53,121 bases of DNA from Acrocarpospora pleiomorpha (lineage in GTDB: Bacteria; Actinomycetota; Actinomycetes; Streptosporangiales; Streptosporangiaceae). Positions 16,631 through 25,423 of the stretch are shown here, one piece after another (positions within the stretch are counted from its first letter, which is position 1; each line of letters begins with the position of its first letter). The notes below the pieces were generated by a model. The model was not told the origin of the DNA, searched no databases, and saw nothing but the letters and a program-made list of their open reading frames with translations. The DNA is taken from assembly GCF_009687885.1 (NCBI RefSeq), contig NZ_BLAF01000074.1, forward strand, positions 1-53,121. Direction: 5' to 3'. A program made the translations under genes and the position numbers.

Positions 16631-17965
16631 GTGATTGACCCAAGGAATCTCTGCAGAAATGCCGAGATTTCCGACATGCGGTGCATCGAGGCGCTTTGGC
16701 GGGCAGGCAGCGTGGCCTGGGCGGTTCCGGCTGATTGGTGGGTGCCTGCCGTGGATGCGATGATCCGCGCTCTCCACAGGGGCGAGAGCGTGGAGCGGGC
16801 GTGCGCGGCGCTGGGCCGAGCGCGGGCCAGGGCGGGGGTCGGGGTCGCGGAAGGCCTGACCGACCTGGCCGCGCTCTACGCCGCGCTCGGCCACGCCGAA
16901 CCGCCGCTGCCCGCCGTGTGCGCCTTCACGTCCGGGTGGGTCGAGGCGAGCCTGGCCCCGATCGCCGAGCTGACCTGTGCGGACCCCCTGTCGGGTTTGG
17001 CCACCGCGCCGTACCTGCGGACGAGGCTGGCCGAGCTCTACCGGGAGGCGGCGGCCGGTGGCCCGCGTCCGGGCGCGAGCCACCGGCTCGTCGTCGTCTC
17101 CCTCGACGCGCCGGCGGTGGATCCGTTCGTCCGGATCGCCGACCTGCTGCAGGTGGCCGAGCGGGTGCGCGCCACCTTCCCCGGCGGCGACACGCTGGCG
17201 CTGCTCCCGTCCGGCCGGGTGGCGGCGCTGATCCGGGTCCGCCTCGCCATCCGGGTGACCGCGCTGCGCCGGTCCCTGCGCGGGACGGGCGCCGAGGTCG
17301 TGGCGTACCGCCTGCCGGCAACCCTGGCGTCCGCCGTACGGCTGACGCTTCCTCAGACGCCGCCGGCGCCGGCCTCCCGCGGAGGGGGCGGGAACGGCGC
17401 CGGCGGCCCGGATCTACGCTTGAGCACCATGAGCGACCGCGAGAAACTGCTGGACCAGATCAAGAACAAGGGGGTCGTGCACGGCCGCGTCGTGCTCTCC
17501 TCGGGCCGGGAGGCCGACTGGTACGTGGACCTGCGCCGGATCACCCTGGACGGGGTGGCCGCCCCGCTGGTGGGCCGGGTCATGCTGGACCTGACCGAGG
17601 ACCTCGGCTACGAGGCCGTCGGCGGCCTGACGCTGGGGGCCGACCCGGTCGCCACCGCGATGCTGCACGCCGCCGCCGCCCGGGGGCAGACCCTGGACGC
17701 CTTCGTGGTGCGCAAAGAGGGTAAGGCGCATGGCCTGCAGCGGCGCATCGAAGGTCCGGACGTCACCGGGCGGCGGGTGCTGGCCGTGGAGGACACCACG
17801 ACGACCGGCGGTTCGGTGCTGACCGCCGTGGCCGCGCTGCAGGAGGCGGGCGCGATCGTGGTGGGCATCGCGACCATCGTGCACCGGGGCGGCGACGAGA
17901 GCCTGGCGGCGACCGGCCTGCCCTACCGGACCGTCTTCAGCTTGGCTGATCTGGGGCTCGCCTGA
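16631..17965 (+). CDS. GGDEF-like protein in one open frame with PyrE
   Basis: Starting at GTG 16631 (AGGAAGGGA upstream), one open frame of 444 codons runs without a stop through a hypothetical domain and into the whole of PyrE. Residues 1-255 have a helical N-terminal part (ALWRAGSVAWAVPADWWVPA) and a degenerate GGDEF-like part beginning ADPLSGLATAPYLRTRLAEL; the GGDEF motif itself is absent. A Gly/Pro-rich linker (near residues 250-265) precedes the PyrE methionine at 17429. In other actinomycetes I expect these as separate genes, so this is either a true fusion or a lost stop codon with internal initiation at 17429. Confidence 0.55.
   Translation: MIDPRNLCRNAEISDMRCIEALWRAGSVAWAVPADWWVPAVDAMIRALHRGESVERACAALGRARARAGVGVAEGLTDLAALYAALGHAEPPLPAVCAFTSGWVEASLAPIAELTCADPLSGLATAPYLRTRLAELYREAAAGGPRPGASHRLVVVSLDAPAVDPFVRIADLLQVAERVRATFPGGDTLALLPSGRVAALIRVRLAIRVTALRRSLRGTGAEVVAYRLPATLASAVRLTLPQTPPAPASRGGGGNGAGGPDLRLSTMSDREKLLDQIKNKGVVHGRVVLSSGREADWYVDLRRITLDGVAAPLVGRVMLDLTEDLGYEAVGGLTLGADPVATAMLHAAAARGQTLDAFVVRKEGKAHGLQRRIEGPDVTGRRVLAVEDTTTTGGSVLTAVAALQEAGAIVVGIATIVHRGGDESLAATGLPYRTVFSLADLGLA
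17429..17965 (+). CDS. pyrE: Orotate phosphoribosyltransferase PyrE
   Basis: The 178-residue enzyme joins orotate to PRPP to make OMP in pyrimidine synthesis. It starts MSDREKLLDQIKNKGVVHG, has SSGREADWYVDLRRITLDG, GLTLGADPVA and the PRPP-binding loop VLAVEDTTTTGGSVLTA. Its length matches stand-alone PyrE, so 17429 is probably a real start even though the frame is open further upstream. No strong ribosome site precedes it, so translation may depend on the upstream domain. Its 3' end overlaps by 29 bases the convergent RodZ-C-like gene. Confidence 0.88.
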   Translation: MSDREKLLDQIKNKGVVHGRVVLSSGREADWYVDLRRITLDGVAAPLVGRVMLDLTEDLGYEAVGGLTLGADPVATAMLHAAAARGQTLDAFVVRKEGKAHGLQRRIEGPDVTGRRVLAVEDTTTTGGSVLTAVAALQEAGAIVVGIATIVHRGGDESLAATGLPYRTVFSLADLGLA

Positions 17966-18374
17966 CCTCGAAGGCCTCCCGCTCCCCGGCGGCGCCCGGG
18001 GGGCGCGCCTTGCCGTTCTCCTGTACCTGTACGGTCCCCGCGTCGTCCAGCACCACGTCCAGTTCGGGCTCGAAGTGGCGGACGCGCTGCCCTTGAGTCA
18101 GTTCCTGGTCGGTCAGGATGTCGCCGCCGGGAACGCGGACGAACACCGGGCAACGCTCGGCGACGCAGACGATCTCCAGCGTGGGGGTCTTCGTTTCCGC
18201 CTCGGGCGTGGGGGTCGGCGACGGCGTCACCCGGATGGGGACCGAGGCGGCCTCGGTCGTGGGGTTGAGCAGGGCGAGCACGCCCACCACAAGCAGGCCC
18301 AGCACCCCGACCGCCACCATGATGACGATCACCAGCCGGGCCGCTCCGAAGGGATCAGATCGGTGGCGTCCCAC
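17937..18374 (-). CDS. Single-pass membrane protein with RodZ-C/DUF4115-like domain
   Basis: The 145-residue protein has a short cytoplasmic start (MGRHRSDPFGAAR), one membrane helix (near residues 14-36), a Pro/Thr linker and an outside beta-rich domain with a Cys pair (IVCVAERCPVFVRV), GGDILTDQELTQGQ and a C-terminal charged tail. The outer domain resembles the RodZ C-terminal family (DUF4115). Its precise role is unknown. The start is GTG with a weak ribosome site. It lies 51 bp downstream of dedA's... neighbour side, between pyrE (convergent, 29-bp overlap) and dedA (same strand). Confidence 0.65.
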   Translation of the reverse strand: MGRHRSDPFGAARLVIVIMVAVGVLGLLVVGVLALLNPTTEAASVPIRVTPSPTPTPEAETKTPTLEIVCVAERCPVFVRVPGGDILTDQELTQGQRVRHFEPELDVVLDDAGTVQVQENGKARPPGAAGEREAFEVRRAPDQPS

Positions 18375-18425
18375 GCTTCACACGGTAGCGGGTCAGGGGG
18401 TGTGAATCCGTGTCAAAAGGTATCC

Positions 18426-19112
18426 TCAGCTACCGGCCGCCTCGCGGTGGTGTTTGCCCTTGGGGTCGGGCGCGGGGGCCGCTGCTTTCCGATTCTTCAT
18501 GATTTCCCGGATGATCGGGATGATGGAGAGCAGGATGATCACCGCGGCGCCGGGCAGGATGTAGCGGTCGACGTTGGGGATCCTGCTGCCGATGAAGTAG
18601 CCGAACAGCAGCAGTCCGTCGGTCCAGAGGATGCCGCCGATGATGTTCCACAGCAGGAAACGCCTGCGGTCCATGCCGAGCATGCCCGCCACCGGGTTCA
18701 GGAACGTCCGGACGATCGGGATGAACCGGGCGAGCACCACGGCCTTCTCCGGTCCGAACTTCTCGAAATAGTGCTGCGCCTTCTCGACGTACTCTTGTTT
18801 GAAGAGCTTGGACTCCGGGCGCGCGAACAGGCGGGGGCCCGCCTTGGCGCCGATGTAGTGGCCTAACTGGGCGCCGGCGATGGCGCACACCGGCGCGCCG
18901 ATCAGCAGCAGTCCCAGCGGGAAGGGGGTGTCGAGACCGACCGCGCTGGCCACCTGCGCGGAGGCGCCCATCCCGGCCACCACCAGCAGCGAGTCGCCGG
19001 GCAGGAAGAAGCCGATCAGCAGCCCGGTCTCGGCGAAAATGATCGTGAGAATGCCGATGAGGCCGAACGTGACGATCCACCATTCGGCGCTGAGAAGATT
19101 CGAGACGTCCAT
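18426..19112 (-). CDS. DedA-family membrane protein
   Basis: The 228-residue protein has the DedA plan: several membrane helices, FLPGDSLLVVAGMGA near the N-terminus, the amphipathic FEKFGPEKAVVLARFIPIVRTFLNPVAG motif region around residues 120-150, and a basic His-rich tail. DedA proteins support membrane homeostasis and lipid-carrier recycling. The ATG at 19112 is preferred to one 31 codons earlier because DedA proteins start close to the first helix. No strong ribosome site is seen. Confidence 0.88.
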   Translation of the reverse strand: MDVSNLLSAEWWIVTFGLIGILTIIFAETGLLIGFFLPGDSLLVVAGMGASAQVASAVGLDTPFPLGLLLIGAPVCAIAGAQLGHYIGAKAGPRLFARPESKLFKQEYVEKAQHYFEKFGPEKAVVLARFIPIVRTFLNPVAGMLGMDRRRFLLWNIIGGILWTDGLLLFGYFIGSRIPNVDRYILPGAAVIILLSIIPIIREIMKNRKAAAPAPDPKGKHHREAAGS

Positions 19113-19233
19113 CGCGGACGAGCCTACCCCGGGCGACGTGAAACGGCGTAGAAGCCGTACGCTTCCCTCATCGGCCCGCGTTTCGGAATACTTGCACACG
19201 GCCAATCAGATGTGAACAGGGAGCTGACTTCCG
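19113..19233. promoter_or_regulatory. Divergent dedA/fbaA promoter region
   Basis: These 121 bases separate dedA (minus) from fbaA (plus). CAGGGAG before the fbaA ATG is a good ribosome site. Promoter boxes are not assigned. Confidence 0.45.
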
Positions 19234-20256
<1,023 letters not shown>

Positions 20257-20268
20257 AGCAATCCGCAG

Positions 20269-20302
20269 AGGGCCCTAATCCCGTGGCCGGGGTTAGGGCC
20301 CT
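20269..20302 (+). terminator. Terminator after fbaA
   Basis: AGGGCCCTAATCCC (20269-20282) pairs with GGGGTTAGGGCCCT (20289-20302) in a 14-bp stem with one G-T pair and a 6-nt loop, 13 nt after the stop. It is followed by TCGCTGAATTTT, so it is close to a classical intrinsic terminator. Confidence 0.8.
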
Positions 20303-20395
20303 TCGCTGAATTTTGTATAAATGATTACGGTCGGCATGCATCAGGTAGGTATGTCTAACGTGAATCCTCGCCCCAGGACGGGAGTCGCTTCGCCG

Positions 20396-20812
20396 ATGGA
20401 ACTGAACGAGAACCTGCTCGCCGGCCCGCCGCCCACCCTGCTGCCCGACCATCCGGAAGCCCGGGAGATGCTCGAGACCGGCCACAAGGCCGCCGACGTC
20501 GCCGCCCGCTTCCCCGCGTACTCGGCAGCCTGGGCGATCCTGGCCGACGACTACTTCGCCAAGGGTCACGCGGTCACCTCCTACGCCTTCGCCAGAACCG
20601 GCTACCACCGCGGCCTCGACCAACTCCGCCGCTCCGGCTGGAAGGGCCACGGCCCCATCCCCTGGGAACACGAACCCAACCGCGGCTTCCTCCGCTGCCT
20701 CAACGCCCTCGCCCGCGCCGCCCAGGCCATCGGCGAAAAAGACGAAGCCGAACGCTGCTCCCAGTTCCTCCGCGACAGCAGCCCTTCCGCCACCGCCGCG
20801 ATGGCTTCCTGA
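20396..20812 (+). CDS. DUF3151 family protein
   Basis: The 138-residue product is the conserved actinobacterial DUF3151 protein: ENLLAGPPPTLLPD at the start, SAAWAILADDYFAKG, FARTGYHRGLDQLRRSGWKG and PWEHEPNRGFLRCL, ending AERCSQFLRDSSP. It looks like a small helical TPR-like fold; function unknown. The start is uncertain: ATG 20396 fits the family's usual N-terminus, while ATG 20351 (AGGTAGGT upstream) would add 15 residues. Its place just after fbaA is a conserved actinobacterial order. Confidence 0.85.
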   Translation: MELNENLLAGPPPTLLPDHPEAREMLETGHKAADVAARFPAYSAAWAILADDYFAKGHAVTSYAFARTGYHRGLDQLRRSGWKGHGPIPWEHEPNRGFLRCLNALARAAQAIGEKDEAERCSQFLRDSSPSATAAMAS

Positions 20813-20981
20813 GACAGGGGTTGCCGGAGGTTGTGGCTGAATCATCCCCGATGTTCCGGGCCTGAACGGCACCGCGTCAGGCATGCCCTTCTACGTAAAG
20901 ATCGTGATCTCAGGTACGTCGAACCCCCGAGGGCCGAACACCCCGCCGCCTGTGGAGGAATTCTGCGACCGCCAATAGGGG

Positions 20982-21476
20982 TCAGCCGCGTGAACTGATG
21001 AACCGGGTGCATTCTCCGAGCACCTGAAGCCGCAACCGTGTGTCTGGGTCAAGCCCTCGTACCTGCTTGGCCCGGACCACGGCCAGACGCGCGCCTTGTA
21101 GCGGATCGTCGGCCAGAGCCGCGACCACGGCCAATGCGGCCCGGCCACGGTTGTGGAGAGCCGTCGCATTCGATTCCAGGGATGCCACCCCCTCAACCTG
21201 CCCCATGCCGGCCAGCTGGAGCATTTCGGCCGCGAGCGCTTCGAATTGGGCCCGGGCCTCCTCCTGACGGTCTGCGAGGAGGGGACGGACATCCGGCAGG
21301 CCGGTCGCCTCGGCCACGATCAATGCGGCGGTTATAGCGATCTTGGGAAGCATCGCCGGCGTCGGGTTGGCGACGATCTCCGCGAGCGCGTCCTCCCGCA
21401 GTACAGGGTGCCCTACCGCTGGCTCGGGCAGCCAGTGCGGGTCCACTTCCGCGGGGGAAGGCCCGCGGGCCCGCAT
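20982..21476 (-). CDS. Hypothetical protein, possibly part of a chimeric frame
   Basis: The 164-residue frame has good actinomycete codon use. It looks helical (EEARAQFEALAAEMLQLAGM, RGRAALAVVAALADDP) and ends at RFISSRG. I do not recognise it. Upstream, the same frame continues through a TAA stop (21510-21512) into a fragment of a different protein, so the ATG at 21476 may not be a natural start. It lies in the accessory patch between DUF3151 and purA. Confidence 0.45.
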   Translation of the reverse strand: MRARGPSPAEVDPHWLPEPAVGHPVLREDALAEIVANPTPAMLPKIAITAALIVAEATGLPDVRPLLADRQEEARAQFEALAAEMLQLAGMGQVEGVASLESNATALHNRGRAALAVVAALADDPLQGARLAVVRAKQVRGLDPDTRLRLQVLGECTRFISSRG

Positions 21477-21719
21477 GGGTTGGCCGGTGTCGGCGAAGAC
21501 GGTGAGAATTTACTGGTAGGCGGGATGGTCGGGGAGCGCGACAGGTGGTGTGACCGGCTCGGTCTCGGTCTCGGCCTCGTCGGCAAGGTAGAGCAGGGCC
21601 TTGCGGGTGATCCGCAGGTGCTCGGTCGCTTCGTGGAGCTCGTATGCTATCGGCCCACTTGGGGGTGACTGCGGGCGGCGTTTCGCCGGATACGGCCAGG
21701 CGTGGCCCGCGATCGGCAC
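21477..21719 (-). pseudogene. Fragment of an actinobacterial HTH-type protein, interrupted by TAA
   Basis: The frame reads YELHEATEHLRITRKALLYL, then LPDHPAYQ, TAA (21510-21512), then ILTVFADTGQPMRARG. From memory this matches the stretch ALPDHPAYQQ-ILAVF.D.GRPLRARD found near the C-terminal helix-turn-helix of a widespread actinobacterial hypothetical family. CAA to TAA is one transition. After MRARG the similarity stops and the sequence continues as the hypothetical protein at 20982, so this is a truncated, joined relic. Confidence 0.45.
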
Positions 21720-21728
21720 CCCGGCAGG

Positions 21729-22190
21729 TCAGCTCGCCGTACCGTGCGCGACGGCGAGTACCGCGAACAGGAACGCGGCGGTTGCTGAGGTCGATCGAAG
21801 CATGTCGATCCGCGCCCAGCGGCGGATCACGGCCTTCCAGTCAGCCGGTGGAGCATCCACCCGCCAGTCGTTGACCTTGATGTTGATCGGCACTGTGCCC
21901 AGGAACGACAACAGCAGGAACGCCACCATCGCGACCAGGGTCGCCCACCGTAGGGCCAGACCGGAACCGGTGACGGTGGCCAGCCTGACCAGGGCGAGCG
22001 CTGCTGCCGGGAGCATCACGATCGGCACCACCACCCGCAGGCGGCGTACGAGGGCTTGCCGTGCAAGCAGATGGGCACGGTCGTCCAGACTGGACAGTGC
22101 GGGATGGATGCCGTAGCAGACGATCAGCTCCTCGCCCGCGAGAACGCCGAGCAGGAACAGGCCGATGTACTGCACCACGTCACCGGTCAT
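21729..22190 (-). CDS. DUF1772-like small membrane protein
   Basis: The 153-residue protein has four predicted membrane helices: IGLFLLGVLAGEELIVCYGI, VVVPIVMLPAAALALVRL, WATLVAMVAFLLLSFLG and a last Ala-rich helix. VPINIKVNDWR between helices 3 and 4 is the DUF1772 signature (a family that includes anthrone oxygenase-like proteins). DUF1772 genes often sit with a TetR regulator and a small monooxygenase, as here. The ribosome site is weak. Confidence 0.75.
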   Translation of the reverse strand: MTGDVVQYIGLFLLGVLAGEELIVCYGIHPALSSLDDRAHLLARQALVRRLRVVVPIVMLPAAALALVRLATVTGSGLALRWATLVAMVAFLLLSFLGTVPINIKVNDWRVDAPPADWKAVIRRWARIDMLRSTSATAAFLFAVLAVAHGTAS

Positions 22191-22340
22191 GCCGCACCGT
22201 CGGAGGTGAGTCGCAGTCGCACGAGCCTGGCGGGTTGTCCGCCCCGGTCATGCCGCCGCCGGGTCCGGCGGCGAGGTTCTCCACGAACGTGCCCGGTTCC
22301 CACTCCGCCACGGTCTCCGCGAACAGTTCGCCCGACGGCG

Positions 22341-22508
22341 TCACGAGTGCGCACCCGAAGAAGCGGTCGGATCCGGCGTCACATGCACGACCGAATACAG
22401 CGCCGGGTGCGCAGACACCACGTCCCAGCCGCCGTCCGCCTGCCCGGCGTTGTCGCGCTGGCCAGCGGGCATCGAGAAGAGGTTGATCAGGACGAGGGGT
22501 TCACTCAC
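22341..22508 (-). pseudogene. Truncated antibiotic-biosynthesis-monooxygenase-like gene
   Basis: The frame starts at GTG 22508 (GGAG upstream) with VSEPLVLINLFSMPAGQ, the usual beginning of small ABM-domain monooxygenases, but after Gln17 it jumps to RDNAGQADGGWDVV and stops after 55 residues. An intact ABM protein would have about 95 residues with a full ferredoxin-like fold. An internal deletion and frameshift are the likely cause. It lies divergent to tetR and upstream of the DUF1772 gene. Confidence 0.5.
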
Positions 22509-22554
22509 GAGACAGCTCCGAAGTCTTCGGCGGCCAGCTCACGGTCGCAATATT

Positions 22555-22646
22555 TACTGACACTGAAATATTATGGTGACTGAACATATAGCCGCAAGAG
22601 CGTGGCCAGCACTATTTTCGGCGACTGGAATATTTCAGTCACAGTA
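22555..22646. promoter_or_regulatory. Candidate TetR operator/divergent promoter
   Basis: TACTGACACTGAAATATT (22555-22572) and AATATTTCAGTCACAGTA (22629-22646) are inverted copies matching at 16 of 18 positions. The region is AT-rich compared with its surroundings and sits between the tetR start and the divergent monooxygenase remnant. A further partial copy of the half-site (GTGACTGAA) is at about 22577. This fits an autoregulated TetR binding region; the assignment is inference. Confidence 0.55.
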
Positions 22647-22660
22647 ACTAAAGTTCGGGC

Positions 22661-23362
22661 ATGCGCTCGACCACCGTGGACTGGCAGGCGCCTGACAGGT
22701 CAGGCGTGGAGGGGCTGCGGGAACGCAAGAAGCGGCTCATGCGCCAGCAGTTGACCGACACTGCCACCGCGATGTTCCTGGAGCGCGGGTTCGACGCGGT
22801 GCGCGTCGCCGAGATCGGTGCGGCGTGCGGGGTGTCCGAGAAGACCGTCTTCAACTACTTCCCCAGCAAGGAGGCGTTGATCCTCGACCTCCCCGAAGCG
22901 ACGATGGCCGCGCTGCGCACCGGGCTGGCACGAGCCGACCGAACCCCGACCGACGCAGTGCTGGACATCCTGGCCAGCGAACTGGACGCCCTCGTGTCCT
23001 GGCTGGGCGCGCAACCAGACCTGGCTGGGGCCAGCGCAAGAATCCAGGACTTCAACGCTCTGATCCTTTCCACGCCTTCACTGCGCGCGTACCACCGGGA
23101 CATGACCGAGCAACTCGTCACGGTCGCAGCCGAGGCGCTTGCCGCCCGAACCGGGCACGGCAGTGACGATCCGCTGTGCCAGATTGCGGCCACCGCCCTG
23201 CTCGGGCTCTGGCGTGTCCAGTTCAGCGCGTTGCGCCGGAGCCTCAACGGCGAACGCACGCCCGAACAGGTCCGCCACGCCGTCATTGCCGACGTGCACA
23301 GCGCGGCCCGGCTCATCAACACCGGACTGGCAGGTTTCGGCAACGCGACGAATCTCCCATGA
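22661..23362 (+). CDS. TetR/AcrR-family transcriptional regulator
   Basis: The 233-residue protein has the TetR DNA-binding domain at residues 20-80: LRERKKRLMRQQLTDTATAM, FLERGFDAVRVAEIGAACGV, SEKTVFNYFPSKEALILDL. The C-terminal helical domain (residues 85-230) should bind a ligand. It probably represses itself and the divergent monooxygenase/DUF1772 genes through the inverted repeat at 22555-22646. The ligand is unknown. Confidence 0.88.
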   Translation: MRSTTVDWQAPDRSGVEGLRERKKRLMRQQLTDTATAMFLERGFDAVRVAEIGAACGVSEKTVFNYFPSKEALILDLPEATMAALRTGLARADRTPTDAVLDILASELDALVSWLGAQPDLAGASARIQDFNALILSTPSLRAYHRDMTEQLVTVAAEALAARTGHGSDDPLCQIAATALLGLWRVQFSALRRSLNGERTPEQVRHAVIADVHSAARLINTGLAGFGNATNLP

Positions 23363-23372
23363 CGCTTCGCGG

Positions 23373-23432
23373 CTTCCGTGCGGTGATCACCGGTTCGATC
23401 AGCGCCCAGCGTTCATCGGTCAACGGCGGCAT
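23373..23432 (-). pseudogene. N-terminal stub of an IS5-type transposase
   Basis: On the minus strand from ATG 23432 the frame reads MPPLTDERWALIEPVITARK, which is the usual beginning of actinobacterial IS5-family transposases. It then runs into the tetR end and no longer matches. Only about 20 residues remain, so it is a relic of an insertion sequence and not active. Confidence 0.55.
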
Positions 23433-23991
23433 CGATGAGGGAACACGACAGGCCGCGACAGTGATCGACTCATTGCCGAACGCCTACCGCAACGTCATGA
23501 TCATGGAGACGGCGCGGCGAGTACTCCGGGCCGTACCTCTCCAACAGCGGGAACGGCAGTGGGCGAGTTCCGCGAGATGCTCGCCATCACCCCTGCCACC
23601 AGCGTCTGAGGACCGGCAGAATCAACGCGCCGCCAGCTCCAAAGCCCACGAGACTTCTCTTCGTAGCCCCTCCACCCGCCGCCCGATTATCCGGGGTCAA
23701 GCAGCGAACCCGTCAAGGACGGCTGTGCAGGATGGCATCCAATGGCCCGTGGAAGGTCACCGGTTAACGTACGCACGAAGCCATCCTTGACTGAACCGCG
23801 CCGGATAGGCCCCGGACCCAGGCAGCTAGCGGGAGCAGGGGGAAGTGTGGCGCAAGCAGCAAACAGCTTGTCTCCATGGGTGGGAGAACCCCCGCACCAG
23901 CCCCCAGACCGCTTCGGGCAATCCTTGACCGTTGGTCGTATGCCCGCCGAGCCGGACAGGTGGACGATTTCAGGTACTCTCAGGTTGCAAG

Positions 23992-24027
23992 AGCCCCTGA
24001 TAGCTATTGCGTCAGGGGTTTGGCTTT
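23992..24027 (+). terminator. Terminator-like hairpin in the purA leader
   Basis: AGCCCCTGA (23992-24000) pairs with TCAGGGGTT (24012-24020), one G-T pair, 11-nt loop, followed by TGGCTTTT. It ends 20 nt before the purA ATG. It could end transcription of the accessory patch, or attenuate purA. The CAAGAGCCCCTGA...TCAGGGG pattern also resembles sequences found beside actinobacterial integration sites, but this is weak. Confidence 0.5.
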
Positions 24028-24046
24028 TGTGTGTGGGAGTTTGAGC

Positions 24047-25330
24047 ATGCCGGCTGTCGTTCTCGTGGGTGCCCAGTGGGGCGATGAGGGCAAGGGGAAG
24101 GCCACCGACCTCCTGGGGGGTGAGGTCGACTATGTGGTTCGCTACCAGGGGGGCAACAACGCGGGGCATACGGTCGTCATCGGCGATCAGAAATACGCGC
24201 TGCACCTGCTCCCGACGGGAGTGCTCTCGCCCGAGGTGATCCCGGTGATCGGGAACGGTGTCGTGATCGACCCGGGCGTGCTGCTCGGGGAGATCGACGG
24301 GCTAGCGCAGCGGGGGATCAACTGCGACCGGCTGCTGATCTCGGCCAGCGCGCACCTGATCATGCCCCACCACAAGGCGCTGGACAAGGTCACCGAGCGC
24401 TACCTGGGCAAGGCGAAGATCGGCACCACCGGCCGGGGCATCGGCCCCGCCTACAGCGACAAGATCAACCGGATGGGGATCCGGGTGCAGGACCTGCTCG
24501 ACCCGGGCATCCTGCAGAAGAAGATCGAGGGCGCCCTGCACGACAAGAACCAGATCCTCACCAAGATCTTCAACCGCCGCGGGCTGGATCCGGCGGCGGT
24601 GCTGGAGGAGTATCTCGGCTACGCGGAGCGGCTGCGCCCGCACATCGCCGACACCTCGCTGGTGCTCTGCAAAGCTCTCGACGAGGGCAAGTTCGTGCTC
24701 CTCGAAGGCGGCCAGGGCACGCTGCTGGACATCGACCACGGCACCTACCCGTTCGTCACGTCCAGCTCGCCCACCAGCGGCGGCGCCTGCGCGGGTTCGG
24801 GCATCCCGCCGACCCGGCTGACCCGGGTGATCGGCATCCTGAAGGCGTACACCACGCGGGTGGGTTCGGGCCCGTTCCCGACCGAACTCCTCGACGACCA
24901 GGGCGAGTGGCTCCGCAAGACCGGCCACGAGTATGGCACCACCACCGGCCGCAACCGCCGCTGCGGCTGGTTCGACGCCGTGATCGCCCGGTACACCACC
25001 CGCATCAACGGCGTCACCGACTTCTTCCTCACCAAGCTGGACGTGCTCTCCGGCCTGGAGCGTATCCCGGTCTGCGTCGGCTACGACGTGGACGGCATCC
25101 GCCACGACGAGATCCCGACCACCCAGACCGAGTTCCACCACGCCACGCCCGTCTACGAGGAGTTTCCCGGCTGGCAGGAGGACATCTCCAGCGCCAAGAC
25201 CTTCGACGACCTTCCGCCGAACGCCCAGTCGTACGTGCGGGCTCTGGAGGAGATGAGCGGCGCCCCCATCTCCGCGATCGGCGTCGGCCCGGGCCGCGAC
25301 CAGACCCTCCAGCTCAGATCCCTGGTCTGA
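24047..25330 (+). CDS. purA: Adenylosuccinate synthetase PurA
   Basis: The 427-residue GTP-dependent enzyme makes adenylosuccinate from IMP and aspartate. MPAVVLVGAQWGDEGKGKATD holds the GTP-binding loop; GGNNAGHTVVIG, GTTGRGIGPAYSDK, EGGQGTLLDIDHGTYPFVTSS and TTTGRNRRCGWFDA are in the expected order. ATG 24047 has GGGAG upstream and matches the family N-terminus, although the frame is open 57 codons further. A hairpin follows the stop. Confidence 0.97.
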   Translation: MPAVVLVGAQWGDEGKGKATDLLGGEVDYVVRYQGGNNAGHTVVIGDQKYALHLLPTGVLSPEVIPVIGNGVVIDPGVLLGEIDGLAQRGINCDRLLISASAHLIMPHHKALDKVTERYLGKAKIGTTGRGIGPAYSDKINRMGIRVQDLLDPGILQKKIEGALHDKNQILTKIFNRRGLDPAAVLEEYLGYAERLRPHIADTSLVLCKALDEGKFVLLEGGQGTLLDIDHGTYPFVTSSSPTSGGACAGSGIPPTRLTRVIGILKAYTTRVGSGPFPTELLDDQGEWLRKTGHEYGTTTGRNRRCGWFDAVIARYTTRINGVTDFFLTKLDVLSGLERIPVCVGYDVDGIRHDEIPTTQTEFHHATPVYEEFPGWQEDISSAKTFDDLPPNAQSYVRALEEMSGAPISAIGVGPGRDQTLQLRSLV

Positions 25331-25346
25331 CCCGGGAGAAGGTCCA

Positions 25347-25374
25347 CGACCCGCCGAATCATGTCGGCGGGTCG
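25347..25374 (+). terminator. Terminator after purA
   Basis: CGACCCGCCGA (25347-25357) pairs perfectly with TCGGCGGGTCG (25364-25374) across a 6-nt loop, 17 nt after the purA stop. Confidence 0.7.
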
Positions 25375-25423
25375 CGGATGGGGTCCGCGGCGGTGTGAGG
25401 TTGACCAGGTAGGGTTCGCGGAT

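Larger units (their letters stand above)
23363..24046. other. Gene-poor region with small gene remnants, upstream of purA
   Basis: No intact gene was found in these 684 bases. It holds the transposase N-terminal stub (23373-23432, minus), a possible 3' remnant around 23530-23610 on the plus strand (GEFREMLAITPATSV then stop), and a hairpin at 23992-24020 just before purA. Open frames such as 23742-24044 have no recognisable protein and an unlike-neighbour composition. Confidence 0.5.

Noticed and set aside
23800..24030. tRNA, small stable RNA or riboswitch before purA
   Set aside because: No cloverleaf, CCA end or known aptamer pattern could be found; only a terminator-like hairpin is supported.
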